Shown here in pieces: positions 18,161 through 27,437 of a DNA stretch of 64,000 nt. Source of the stretch: Tropicimonas sediminicola (GTDB taxonomy: Bacteria > Pseudomonadota > Alphaproteobacteria > Rhodobacterales > Rhodobacteraceae); NCBI RefSeq assembly GCF_900188335.1, contig NZ_FZOY01000002.1:124001-188000 (forward strand). Reading direction: 5' to 3'. The position numbers were made by a program, and so were the translations under genes. The notes under the pieces are model-generated. The model did no database searches, had not been told where the DNA came from, and saw only the letters and a list, made by a program, of their open reading frames with translations. Every line of letters starts with the position of its first letter. Positions within the stretch are counted from its first letter, which is position 1.

Positions 18161-19252
18161 TTAGTTCGTGCGGTCTACCTTGGAAAGCACCTTTCGCACC
18201 TCCGCGACCTCACGGAACAGGCGCGGCAGGCGGCGCAGCGCCTTGTAGCTTTCGACCTGCAGCGACATCTTCGTCGCCGGGTAGCCCATCATCACCCGCC
18301 CCGACGGCACGTTGGAGAGCACCTTGGTGCCGGCCGAGATCACCACGTCCGACCCGACGGTGATATTGTCCGCAAGCCCGGACTGGCCTGCCATCACCAC
18401 CCGGTCGCCAACGATCGTGGACCCGGCGACGCCGGAATGGCCGCAGAACAGGCAATCCTCGCCGGCGATCACGTTGTGGCCGATCATCACGAGGTTGTCG
18501 ATCTTGGTGCCCCGGCCGATGCGCGTCGCCCGGATCGTGCCCGCGTCGATGGTCGCGTTGGAGCCTACCTCCACGTCGTCGCCGATCTCGACGCCACCGA
18601 GGGAGTGGATCTTGACCCAGCTATGGCCCGTGTTCTGAACCTCGTCGCTCATCGCGCCGCGCGCCTGCTCCATGCCGGAGGCCTGCGGCGAGACAAAGGA
18701 GAATCCGTCGCCGCCGATCACCGCGCCGGGCTGTGCCGTGAAACGCGCGCCGATCCGCACGTTTCGTCCGATGCGAACCCCGGCATGGATCACCGCCTCT
18801 GGGCCGATCACCGACCCCTCGCCGATGCTCACATGGGCGGCAATCCTGGCTCCTGCGCCGATCCTTGCGCCGCGACCGATCACCACGAGCGGGCCGATGG
18901 CGGCCTCCGCGCCGATCTCTGCCGTGGGGTCGATCACGGCGGCTGGGTGAATGCCGACCTCGACGCCCGGGCCGGCGTCGAGCAGCCGGGTGAGGCCCGA
19001 GAGCGCATAGCGCGGGCGCTCGATCAGCACCGCGGCATCGAGCCCCAACGCCCGCCAGTCGGCGTCGGCCCAGAGCATCGCCGCCCGCGCCCGACCGTCC
19101 TTCAGCCGTTCGGCATAGGCGGGCGCCATCGCGATGGCGAGGTCGCCCGGCCCGGCATCTGCCGGCTCTGCGGCGTGATCGATCGCCAGCGTCACGTCGC
19201 CTTCGGCCCGCGCGGCCAGCGCCTGCGCGATCTGCTCGATGGTATAGGCCAT
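18161..19252 (-). CDS. lpxD: LpxD-like UDP-3-O-acylglucosamine N-acyltransferase
   Basis: The 363-residue protein has an N-terminal uridine-binding-type domain (about 1-95) and then a left-handed beta-helix of hexapeptide repeats (about 100-320) with repeated I-G-x-x-A/V units. TKIDNLVMIGHNVIAGEDC contains the expected catalytic His, and FCGHSGVAGS follows. LpxD transfers a 3-hydroxyacyl chain from ACP to the lipid A precursor. ATG 19252 (MAYTIEQ) fits the family start; an upstream ATG at 19285 adds 11 residues. The canonical lpxD normally sits with bamA and fabZ; here the neighbours are an ACP and a KAS, so this may be a second LpxD-type enzyme. Confidence 0.85.
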   Translation of the reverse strand: MAYTIEQIAQALAARAEGDVTLAIDHAAEPADAGPGDLAIAMAPAYAERLKDGRARAAMLWADADWRALGLDAAVLIERPRYALSGLTRLLDAGPGVEVGIHPAAVIDPTAEIGAEAAIGPLVVIGRGARIGAGARIAAHVSIGEGSVIGPEAVIHAGVRIGRNVRIGARFTAQPGAVIGGDGFSFVSPQASGMEQARGAMSDEVQNTGHSWVKIHSLGGVEIGDDVEVGSNATIDAGTIRATRIGRGTKIDNLVMIGHNVIAGEDCLFCGHSGVAGSTIVGDRVVMAGQSGLADNITVGSDVVISAGTKVLSNVPSGRVMMGYPATKMSLQVESYKALRRLPRLFREVAEVRKVLSKVDRTN

Positions 19253-19371
19253 GGGATCCCCCTGCTCGGCTTCAGGGCCGAGCAATAGTGCATCGCGGGG
19301 AAAGCCCGCAACCGCCGATTGCCCGGGCCTGTGCGCATGAGCGGGCGGAGGGGCGCGGCGGCCCCGCCCCG

Positions 19372-20976
19372 TCAGCTCCCGGCTTCGCCGAGTTTCACGC
19401 CAGCCGCCTGCATCGCCGCCCAGATCCGGGCATCCCGGCCATAGATGTCGGGGCGATAGCTGATCCGGCCCTTCGCCGTGGCAAAGGCGGTGCGGTACTG
19501 CAGGTGCACCGGCACAGGCTCCTCGAGGTTGACCCGGGTTTCGGAGCCGGAGTTGAGCCGCGCATGGAACAGCCCTTCGGGATCCGAGGTCTGGCGCGCC
19601 AGCAGCGCATAGGCGAATTCGAAAGGCTCCGCGAGCCGCACGCAGCCATGGGAGAAGGCACGCTGGTCACGGGCGAAGAGGTTCTTCGACGGCGTGTCGT
19701 GCAGATAGATATTGTACGGGTTCGGGAACATGAACTTCACCAGCCCGAGCGCGTTGCTCTGCGACGGCGGCTGCTTGAGGCTGAACGGGAAGGACGACGC
19801 CGTGTATTGCGCGAAGTTCACGCTGCCCCGGCTTACCGTCCGGCCACGGGAGTCGACCACCCGGAGATGGCTCACCGCATTGGGGTTCTTCTTCAGCAGC
19901 GGCAGGTATTCCTTGGTCGCGATGGAGCGCGGGACGTTCCAGGTCGGATTGATGACCATGTATTCCATCACATCCGAGAACTCCGGCGTGCGCCGGCCCG
20001 ACTGGTCGCTGCCGACCACGACGCGGGTCGAGAAGGTCTCCTTGCCGTTGTCGATGATGCGGGCGGTATACTCGGTGATGTTCACGAGGATATGGCGCTC
20101 GCCAAGGGGCACGTTGCTCCAGCGTTCGCGCTCCATTGCCACGATCACCTGGCTCAGGCGCTGCTGCGGCTCGATGTTGATCTCGGCCAGCGTTGCCGGC
20201 CCCGCAATGCCGTCGGGCTCGAGGCCATGCTCTATCTGGAACTGCTGGACCGCCTTCTGCAGCGTCCCGTCGAAGGAACCGCTGGCGGAGCGCTTCATGA
20301 AGCCCATCGCGATCAGCCGGTTCCGCAGGGCGACGACCTGTTCGCCGGATTGCCCGGGCTCGAGCTTGCCCGCCGAAACCTTCGGGCCCCAGCCGCCATG
20401 GCCCAGCGTCGCCTCCAGCCGCAGCTTCTCGGCAAGGAGCGCGTTGTATTGCTGCGTGCCGGGCGGCAGCGCTTTCATGAACCCCTGGGGAGAGGACTTC
20501 GCAAAGGCTTGCAACTGCAGCACCGGATCGCGGCGCGGCACCTGTCGCACGATCTCGCTGTCGATCTTGCCGGGAGTCATGGCGCCGGTCTGGATATCCG
20601 TGCTGAACTGCAGGAACATCTTGGCCGCCAGCACTTCCGCCCGCCCCCGGTCCCGCGCCGTCTCGGCGGCGGCGAAGGCGGCCTTGAGCGTCTCCGGATC
20701 GTAGCGTTCCGCCGGCAAGCCGTGGATATCGGCGGTTTCCAGCGCCGCCAGCAGGGCCGCGCGGCGCGTGCCATCCTGCTCGCCGGTGAAGATCGGCGCA
20801 TAGCCGCGGGTCCGGTAGAAGGTGGCCACCGCCTCGTTGCCATAGGACGCTTCCGCAACCGCCTGCTTGAAGGCGGTTACCTGCGCCTGAACAGGCTCCG
20901 CCAGCCCGATCAGCGCGATCGCGGAGAGGGTCATGAGGCACGTGGAGAACGAACGGCGGGTGACCGCGAACGGCAT
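19372..20976 (-). CDS. L,D-transpeptidase (YcbB/LdtD-like) with peptidoglycan-binding domain
   Basis: The 534-residue exported protein has a signal peptide at residues 1-32 (core CLMTLSAIALIGLAEPVQA). An N-terminal scaffold domain follows, then a PG_binding_1 domain near 230-280 (ALRNRLIAMGF and VQQFQIEHGLEPDG). A YkuD catalytic domain occupies about 300-475, with FSHGCVRLAEP containing His443 and Cys445. It makes 3-3 (mDAP-mDAP) cross-links in periplasmic peptidoglycan. ATG 20976 has an AAAGGGA ribosome site; the longer frame lacks a signal at its start. It is divergent from a DUF882 hydrolase, as ldtD (ycbB) is a neighbour of mepK (ycbK) in E. coli. Confidence 0.92.
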   Translation of the reverse strand: MPFAVTRRSFSTCLMTLSAIALIGLAEPVQAQVTAFKQAVAEASYGNEAVATFYRTRGYAPIFTGEQDGTRRAALLAALETADIHGLPAERYDPETLKAAFAAAETARDRGRAEVLAAKMFLQFSTDIQTGAMTPGKIDSEIVRQVPRRDPVLQLQAFAKSSPQGFMKALPPGTQQYNALLAEKLRLEATLGHGGWGPKVSAGKLEPGQSGEQVVALRNRLIAMGFMKRSASGSFDGTLQKAVQQFQIEHGLEPDGIAGPATLAEINIEPQQRLSQVIVAMERERWSNVPLGERHILVNITEYTARIIDNGKETFSTRVVVGSDQSGRRTPEFSDVMEYMVINPTWNVPRSIATKEYLPLLKKNPNAVSHLRVVDSRGRTVSRGSVNFAQYTASSFPFSLKQPPSQSNALGLVKFMFPNPYNIYLHDTPSKNLFARDQRAFSHGCVRLAEPFEFAYALLARQTSDPEGLFHARLNSGSETRVNLEEPVPVHLQYRTAFATAKGRISYRPDIYGRDARIWAAMQAAGVKLGEAGS

Positions 20977-21335
20977 GGCAAATCCCTTTAATGGTAACAA
21001 AAGTTTCGCGTCGTTTCGTGACACCCATTCTCGCACGGCGCCCGGCGGTGTCCATGTGGAATTGCCGGCTGTCCGACGGCCGCCCCCGGGTGTGGCCCGA
21101 GCGCGACGCTGCAACGCAACAAGAGCCGCCATTGCGCGAAGTTCGGAAAATGTTCCCGCGTTAGGCGTTTCTAAGCAGGTTTCTGCCTACTTTCGGCCAA
21201 ATTCAGCCGCTGCGCCAATTGTGCACTTGGATGGAGAATCGCTTTGTGGCATCACACTTGCACACCTGGGGATGAGGTGTGGAGAAAAACCGCAAAAATG
21301 CGGACAGACGACAGGCAAACGGGACAGGCAAACCT
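20977..21335. promoter_or_regulatory. Divergent promoter region of the cell-wall pair
   Basis: This 359-bp spacer lies between the divergent L,D-transpeptidase and DUF882 genes and is richer in A/T than the flanking genes near 21130-21330. It must carry both promoters. I could not assign -35/-10 boxes with confidence, and saw no clear palindrome longer than 5 bp. Confidence 0.4.
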
Positions 21336-21911
21336 ATGACCGATGGCTACAGTGCCCCCAGGGGTCTCTCAAGACGTGGCATTCTCAAAGCATTCGCAGC
21401 AACGGCAATAACGGCGGCCCCGACCTATGCGGGCGCAGTCGGTTTTCTTCGTGGAGGCGGTGATGTGCGACGCCTGAAGATGTACAACGGCCGTACCGGC
21501 GAAAGCATGGACACGATCTACTGGATCGAGGGCGACTACATTAAGGACGCGCTCAACGAGATCAACGCCTTCATGCGCGACTGGCGCCGCAACGAGGTTC
21601 GTACGATCGACACCCGCACGATCGACATCATGGCCGCCTCGCACAACCTGATGGACACCTCCGAGCCCTACATGCTCCTGTCCGGCTACCGGTCGCCCAA
21701 GACCAACGCGATGCTTCGGTCCCGCTCTGGCGGCGTCGCCAAGAACTCCCTTCACATGAAGGGCCAGGCCGCCGACCTGCGGATCGGCAATCGCTCGATC
21801 TACCAGATGGCGAAAGCCGCGCAGGCCTGCCGGGCCGGTGGTGTCGGAGTCTATCGCGGCTCCAACTTCGTTCACATGGACTGCGGCGCCGTCCGCCAGT
21901 GGAACGGCTGA
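21336..21911 (+). CDS. DUF882 / peptidase M15-like murein hydrolase (YcbK/MepK-like), Tat-exported
   Basis: The 191-residue protein begins with a twin-arginine-type signal (LSRRGILKAFAATAITAA). The catalytic domain has the DUF882/peptidase M15 zinc ligand motifs: a LSGYRSPKTNAML segment, SLHMKGQAADLRI (His and Asp ligands) and FVHMDCG (His ligand). MepK of E. coli cleaves 3-3 cross-links in peptidoglycan; this is the expected role in the periplasm. ATG 21336 (MTDGYS) is preferred; a frame from 21279 adds a polar stretch. Facing away from an L,D-transpeptidase, it probably removes the same bonds that its neighbour makes. Confidence 0.9.
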   Translation: MTDGYSAPRGLSRRGILKAFAATAITAAPTYAGAVGFLRGGGDVRRLKMYNGRTGESMDTIYWIEGDYIKDALNEINAFMRDWRRNEVRTIDTRTIDIMAASHNLMDTSEPYMLLSGYRSPKTNAMLRSRSGGVAKNSLHMKGQAADLRIGNRSIYQMAKAAQACRAGGVGVYRGSNFVHMDCGAVRQWNG

Positions 21912-22286
21912 ACACCGAATTGACGCCCTGAGGGGCGCCGTCCCGCCTTTGAAAAGGCTTCGACCGCTTCCGGCGGTTGGGGCCTTTGTGCTTTTCGGCA
22001 GGCGTTGCGCGGAGTCGCGCGGCTCCTGCCCCAGATCCTCCACCAAATCCGGCGTCGTGCCCCCCGTTCGTACGGGATGTCCTGCCGCAGACCTTGAAGC
22101 GCATCTCCTTTTGCCGTTTGGCCGAGGTCGCAGCGCCTCAGCCCGTGCAACAGCTCCGGCCCGCCGGTGGACTTCCGACCCTGACCACTTGACCCGGCCC
22201 ATGGCACCGTCAAGAAAGTGCCCTGACGCCTGCCACGCACCAGCGGACAGGCATCAGGAATATCCGAAAGCCGGAAGGTCCCCACA
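21912..22286. other. Intergenic region, no gene supported
   Basis: In this 375-bp spacer a short hairpin, CGCCC-TGAG-GGGCG, lies just after the DUF882 stop near 21925-21938, without a T tract. The rest shows only shadow-like frames. GGAAGG before 22287 is the ribosome site of the next gene. Confidence 0.4.
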
Positions 22287-23714
22287 ATGTTGCAGCCCAC
22301 CGGGCCATTCATCGCCATTGCACCGTCCGATTCCCACCGCGACGAGCTGAACGACCTTCCGCTGCCGGTCGCCGTTCTGTCGGTGGACGAGGCCGGGGCG
22401 CCGATCGCGCGGCTGGCCGACACCTCGCTGTCCCAGGCAAACGCCTATGCGCAGATGGTCGGGATGCTGGTCCTGAGCCCCGAAGCTGCCACCGAAGCCG
22501 CGGCGATTGCAGACGCCTGGAGCGCCCGTTTCGGGACGGACCTCCCGCCGACACTCGACCTGTCGCAGCCACAGGATGCGCCGCGGACCGCGATCCTGAG
22601 CTGGCTCGTCGCGACCCTCGCAGACGGCCGCGCCACGCAGGCCGCGCGCAATGTCCAGCTCCAGCGCGATCTCGGCGCGCTGCGCAGCGTCCACGAGGCC
22701 ACCCAGACCGCTTTCAGCCGACTTGAGACCTATGTCTACAAGCTCGGCGGCCCGGCCCGCACGCTCGCCTTTCAACTCGAGCCGATCAGGTCACGTCCAC
22801 CGGTCACATTGCAGAACAAGGACCGTGCCGAGCAGCGGTTGCCGATGTCCTCCGCCGGGCTCTCGGACGTCGCGGTCTCGATCGCCGAACGTCCGGGCGA
22901 TGCTGACGGACAACTGGATCTGTCGCTGGAACTCCAGGAAAGCGGCGAGATCGTTGCCGAGTGGACCGTGCCCGCGGCCGAACTCCAGGAGGGCTGGCTC
23001 CGGCTATCCCGGGCGGTGAGCCTCGCCACGGATCGCCAGACGGTGATCCTTCGGGTCCAGTGGCAGGGCAGCAGCCAATTGAAGCTCTCCCAGACCATCG
23101 CGCATCCCGATCCCCGCTTTCGGGTCAGCCGCAACAGCGTCCCGCAGGAGGCGGTGCTGGCCGCCGCGGGGTGGTCCTGCGTGGCCGGCACCAGCCTGCC
23201 CCATCCCGCTGGCGCCTGGGCCGACCGGATCATCCACCCGCGCCGCTGGATCGTACCGACGCAGGCCCTGCGCGAGGCCCACAGCGCCTCGCCGGACGGA
23301 ACCGTCGCCTATTCCGATGCCCTCGGCGGGCTCACCGTCACCCCGACGAGCGCAGGACCCGCCATCGCTCGGATTTCCGGCGCCGGGGTGCCCGGCATGC
23401 AGCAGATCATCTGTGGCGTCGAAACCAAGGCAGACGCCGGTCCGACGGTTGAATATGCGCTGGCGATCCTGCCCGCCGAACCGGACCGCTCCGGCCCGAT
23501 CGGCGTGGCGGCGCTTGCCGCCGGGACCATGACCGATTGGGTGCCACTGCCGGTGGCCCGGTGGGCGGAGATCCAGCTTTTCCTCGAAGCGCCGCTCGAT
23601 GCGCCGAGCGACATCTGCGTTCTGACCCGCCTGCAGGAGGCCGATATCGAGAGCGAAACCGCCGTCCCCGATGACCTGCGCTGCTGTGTCTTCAACATCC
23701 GCGCCAATGCCTGA
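22287..23714 (+). CDS. Unknown protein encoded with glycosyltransferase (possibly DUF6212-type)
   Basis: The 475-residue protein has no signal peptide and no membrane segment. The first 140 residues are acidic and mostly helical (LARLADTS, ATQTAFSRLETYVYKLGGPA); the rest reads like beta-sandwich modules (DGQLDLSLELQESGEIVAEW, TVILRVQWQGSSQLKLSQ). I know of a family of uncharacterised Rhodobacterales proteins, DUF6212, that this may belong to, but I cannot confirm it. Its stop lies 16 bp before the glycosyltransferase start, so the two are surely co-transcribed. A role in assembling or modifying a surface glycan is inferred from context only. Confidence 0.7.
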   Translation: MLQPTGPFIAIAPSDSHRDELNDLPLPVAVLSVDEAGAPIARLADTSLSQANAYAQMVGMLVLSPEAATEAAAIADAWSARFGTDLPPTLDLSQPQDAPRTAILSWLVATLADGRATQAARNVQLQRDLGALRSVHEATQTAFSRLETYVYKLGGPARTLAFQLEPIRSRPPVTLQNKDRAEQRLPMSSAGLSDVAVSIAERPGDADGQLDLSLELQESGEIVAEWTVPAAELQEGWLRLSRAVSLATDRQTVILRVQWQGSSQLKLSQTIAHPDPRFRVSRNSVPQEAVLAAAGWSCVAGTSLPHPAGAWADRIIHPRRWIVPTQALREAHSASPDGTVAYSDALGGLTVTPTSAGPAIARISGAGVPGMQQIICGVETKADAGPTVEYALAILPAEPDRSGPIGVAALAAGTMTDWVPLPVARWAEIQLFLEAPLDAPSDICVLTRLQEADIESETAVPDDLRCCVFNIRANA

Positions 23715-23730
23715 GCTGTCGGAGACGGAG

Positions 23731-26424
23731 ATGACGGAGCCCTCCCCCCAACTCGCCCCGCGCATCGCGGTGATCGTGCCCATCTTTCGCCATTCGGTGC
23801 TGCTGGCCGAAGCCGTTCAGTCGGTGCTCGACCAGAGGGCGGATTTCGGCATCCACATATTCCTGGTCAACGATGGTTGCCCGCATGCGGAGACCGAGGC
23901 CGTCTGTCGAGACTACGCCTTGGCCTGTCCGGACCGCGTCACGTATCTCCGCAAGCCCAATGGTGGGCTGAGCGATGCCCGCAATCACGGCATCCGTCAC
24001 GCCATGGCGGCCTTTCCCGGCATCGAGGCGCTCTACATGCTCGACGCGGACAACAAGCTTCGCCCGGATGCACTGGCCCGCACCATGGCCGCGCTCGACG
24101 CCCATCCCGAGGCCGACTGGATCTACCCCAACATCGACATGATCGGGCTGGAATTCGCCGGCGATTACGGCGGCGACTATTCGCTGCTGGTCCACACCGG
24201 CATGAACATTTCCGAGGCAGGCAGCCTGATCCGCCGCCGGGTGTTCGACGCCGGGGTTTACTTCGACACCGATTTCAAGCTCGGGTTCGAGGACTGGGAT
24301 TTCTTCCTGAGCGCGGGACGTGCCGGGTTTCGAGGTCGGAACCTCGAGGATTTCGGATTTCAATACCGCAAACGCCCCGAGAGCATGCTCGCCGATTCCG
24401 CGCGCGACGCCGAGATGATCCGCGGAACGATGCGTCACAAGCACCGGGACCTTTTCGCCCCAGAGAGCCTGCTTGCCCTTGAGCAGGCGGAATGCCCCCG
24501 CTTCGCGATTTTCACCGCTGATACCGGAGAGGTGCGCCTCACCGTCGATCCAATGGCCGAGGCTGCCCGCCGCGTCACGCTCGACTGCTTCGAGCAGATG
24601 ATCTGGCGGCACCGCATCGCCCCCACCCGGTTCCACTTCCCGCCCTTCGTCGTGCTCGCGCGCGGCGCCGTGATGGCGGCACTGGAGAAGGCCGGCGCGC
24701 TGCGATGGGCCTTGTGGAAACTGGAATGGATGGCTGAACGCCGGGGCGTCGCCTCGCTCTCGCTGTCGACCAGTCAGAACGGCCGGTTCGGGTTCACCGA
24801 TCGCAGCACGCCGCAAAGTCTGCCTGAGACAGCCGATGTGCTTGTGGTCCGTTCGAAATGGCTGCTCGAGTTCCTCTCGGAAAAGGGCCCGGACGGTCCG
24901 GCCCCGTCCGATCCGACGCGACGGATGTACGGCGCGACCCTCGATCTGCGGCTGCCTCCCGAGACTGCCGACGCCGCATCGTCCGGACAGAGGGGCCTCG
25001 CAACGGAAGACATGCGCACGCTGTTCGGTCGCCTGCACGGCTCGCCATTCCGGGCGGCTTCGTTCAGCGGCTGGGAATGGCGCGTCGGCGATATCCACCA
25101 GCGGCCACGTGCGCACCACCTCGTGCGGGAGCCGTTCGGCGGTGCGCCGGTCTACCCCAAGATGCCGGATGGCAGGCGCCATGTCGGGCTGATCCTGCCG
25201 CTTGTAGAATTCGGCGGGGTCGAGAAGGTTGCGCTGAACATGGCCAAGGGGTTGCGCAGCCACGGCTGGGTGCCGCATCTGTTCGTCGTGGAAGCGACGG
25301 AGGGCGCAATTACCCAAGAGTGGCGGAGCACGTTCGAGAGCGTGAATTTCCTCTCCGCAGCGGATTTTGCCCTCTGGGAAGCCGACGGCGAGACCTATTT
25401 CGGCACGGACGTTCCGAACTGGGCCACGGGTGGCAACCACAGCCCTGCCCTCGGCCTCATGGGCTGGCTCGACGTGGTCATCAATTGCCATGGCGGGGCC
25501 ATCAGCGGGATCATGGGGCAGCTCAGGCGGCTCGGCGTGGTGACCGCGAATTCGCTGCACCTCAACGAGCTGTCGCCGTTCGGCCGTCCGTTGGGCAACA
25601 CCTATCTCGGGCTCGCCTACGAACACGCCTACAACCTCTTCCTGCCCTGTTCGCACCAGCTCGGGGATTGGTGCCATGCGATGGGGATTCCGTCGGAAAA
25701 GATCCTGCCCGTTCCCAACGCGCCGAGCTTTCCGGCCGATCCGGACCGGCTCGCCGTCGACCAGGCAGCCCGCAACGCGCGCGGCGAGACGGACCCGCTT
25801 CGGGTGATCTTCCTCGGGCGGCTCGACCGGCAGAAAGGCATCGACAAGCTGTCGGAATGCGTGATCGACACACGGCAGCGCGGCGTGGCGATCGATTGGC
25901 GCGTGGTGGGCAAATCGGTGATCGGCTCCGACGCACCGCCCCTGCCCGGCTACATGGAAGACCTGCTGGAACCGCCCCTCACGGAGGCCGGGGACTTGCT
26001 CGACGCCTTCGCCTGGGCCGACGTGATGGTCCTGCTCTCCTCCTACGAGGGCCTGCCGCTCACCATCCTCGAAGCAATGCGCTCTGGCGTGGTGACCGTG
26101 GCGACCGATGTCGGCGCGGTCTCGGAGGTGGTGACGGATGGTGAAAACGGTGTGCTGCTGAACGTCGAAACCGCGTCGCGGGACTGCGTGCAGGCGCTCG
26201 GCCGGCTGTCGGCGGATCGGGCGCTCCTGCGCCGCCTGTCCGACCGGGCGCGGAGCGACATGCAGGACCGGGACTGGCAGTCCGCGACCGCGCCGCTCCA
26301 CGCACGCCTCGAGCGCATGGTTGCGCCACCGGCCAAAGACGATGTCCTGACCGCGAGCAAGGGCGAGCAAGGCGAGCCGATGATTGCCGCAGGCCCGTCT
26401 TGCGGCGCCCGCCGCCCCGGTTGA
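23731..26424 (+). CDS. Bifunctional glycosyltransferase: GT2 (GT-A) fused to GT4 (GT-B)
   Basis: This protein of about 897 residues carries two glycosyltransferases. Residues about 9-230 form a GT-A family 2 domain: RIAVIVPIFRHS, KPNGGLSDARNHGIRHAM, YMLDADNKL as the DxD motif, and a FEDWDFFLSAGRAGF acceptor-site segment. Residues about 480-850 form a GT-B family 4 domain: LPLVEFGGVEKVALNMAKGL, VIFLGRLDRQKGID, and an EGLPLTILEAM E-x7-E motif. It is cytoplasmic or membrane-associated and should add two sugars to a carrier or protein. ATG 23731 has GGAG at good spacing; ATG 23707 would overlap the previous stop. Confidence 0.88.
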   Translation: MTEPSPQLAPRIAVIVPIFRHSVLLAEAVQSVLDQRADFGIHIFLVNDGCPHAETEAVCRDYALACPDRVTYLRKPNGGLSDARNHGIRHAMAAFPGIEALYMLDADNKLRPDALARTMAALDAHPEADWIYPNIDMIGLEFAGDYGGDYSLLVHTGMNISEAGSLIRRRVFDAGVYFDTDFKLGFEDWDFFLSAGRAGFRGRNLEDFGFQYRKRPESMLADSARDAEMIRGTMRHKHRDLFAPESLLALEQAECPRFAIFTADTGEVRLTVDPMAEAARRVTLDCFEQMIWRHRIAPTRFHFPPFVVLARGAVMAALEKAGALRWALWKLEWMAERRGVASLSLSTSQNGRFGFTDRSTPQSLPETADVLVVRSKWLLEFLSEKGPDGPAPSDPTRRMYGATLDLRLPPETADAASSGQRGLATEDMRTLFGRLHGSPFRAASFSGWEWRVGDIHQRPRAHHLVREPFGGAPVYPKMPDGRRHVGLILPLVEFGGVEKVALNMAKGLRSHGWVPHLFVVEATEGAITQEWRSTFESVNFLSAADFALWEADGETYFGTDVPNWATGGNHSPALGLMGWLDVVINCHGGAISGIMGQLRRLGVVTANSLHLNELSPFGRPLGNTYLGLAYEHAYNLFLPCSHQLGDWCHAMGIPSEKILPVPNAPSFPADPDRLAVDQAARNARGETDPLRVIFLGRLDRQKGIDKLSECVIDTRQRGVAIDWRVVGKSVIGSDAPPLPGYMEDLLEPPLTEAGDLLDAFAWADVMVLLSSYEGLPLTILEAMRSGVVTVATDVGAVSEVVTDGENGVLLNVETASRDCVQALGRLSADRALLRRLSDRARSDMQDRDWQSATAPLHARLERMVAPPAKDDVLTASKGEQGEPMIAAGPSCGARRPG

Positions 26425-26501
26425 ATTCGCCGGACCCAGGGCTTAGCGATGAGACAACCGGCGAGGTCCGACGCCCCCCGGAGAGCACAAGGATAGGAAA
26501 A

Positions 26502-27323
26502 GTGCCCAATATTCAGAACATCAAGGCCCCGGTCTCGCTGATCGCCCACGGCCGGTCCGGCACCTCGCTCCTGTTCAAGGCGTTCGCGGCGCGGGGGGAC
26601 ATGGACTGCGTCGGCGAGGCAGGCAACATGGTGTTCACCACCTGGCGCGCGCTCGAGCAGGTCTCGGGGCTGACGCGCTACGGCAAGGTCGAGAACCCGA
26701 ATGTCTACGGGCGCGACGCCGGCGCACTGGTTCGCAAGGCGTTCCTGACGATCTATCCGTCCGAGCGCGAACACTGGATGATGAAGCCGATCGGTACGCC
26801 CCGCATCATGTGGGACTTCCCAGGCAACGACTGGGACGCCTTCGCCACGTGGTACTGGAAGGTCTTCAACACCTCGTTCCCGCAGGCGCGCAAGTTCACG
26901 ATCATCCGCAATCCCAACGACGTCTTCCTCAGTTCCAAGAAATTCTGGGGCGGCAAGGACCTGGCGCTCTGGCGGGCGCAGTACATCATGTACAAGATCA
27001 TCGCCCACGAGGACGCCGGTCTGCGGCACATCATGCTCTACGATCAGCTGGTGGCCGACCCCGAGCCTCAGATGCGACGGATGATGGAGCGCATCGGCGT
27101 ACCGTTCTCCGACAAGATGATGAAGGCCTTCGGACAGCTTCATGTGCCGTCGGAGGGCGTGCATGTTCAGAGTGATCCCGGCGGCGCGCTTCAGGAGAAG
27201 GCCGCCAAGGGGTTCTCGCGCGAGGATGAATGGGGCTCGATCGAGGATGCCGAGTTCCGCGAGGAGGCGATGGCGGAATACGCCAAGCTGCGGTCGCGCG
27301 CGCTGGAGAACTCTGGCACCTGA
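26502..27323 (+). CDS. Sulfotransferase-family protein
   Basis: This 273-residue protein starts at GTG 26502 after an AGGATAGG ribosome site. The 5' phosphosulfate-binding loop is HGRSGTSLLFK (residues about 16-26), and the 3' phosphate-binding region is FTIIRNPNDVFLSSKKFWGG (about 130-150). These mark PAPS-dependent sulfotransferases, which move sulfate to a hydroxyl of a sugar or other acceptor. Lying 77 bp after the GT2-GT4 gene, it probably sulfates the glycan made by that enzyme. No PAPS synthesis genes are in the window. P-loop kinases can look similar, but the position of both motifs suits a sulfotransferase. Confidence 0.8.
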   Translation: MPNIQNIKAPVSLIAHGRSGTSLLFKAFAARGDMDCVGEAGNMVFTTWRALEQVSGLTRYGKVENPNVYGRDAGALVRKAFLTIYPSEREHWMMKPIGTPRIMWDFPGNDWDAFATWYWKVFNTSFPQARKFTIIRNPNDVFLSSKKFWGGKDLALWRAQYIMYKIIAHEDAGLRHIMLYDQLVADPEPQMRRMMERIGVPFSDKMMKAFGQLHVPSEGVHVQSDPGGALQEKAAKGFSREDEWGSIEDAEFREEAMAEYAKLRSRALENSGT

Positions 27324-27437
27324 TCGCCGCAGAGACGTTCAGGGCGCGGGCGCACGCCGGTTGGGCGGCGCCCGGCCCCTCCCTGTTGACCGAAGACCGA
27401 CCTCCGCACAGGCCGACCTCCGGGGAGGGAGCCGTGT

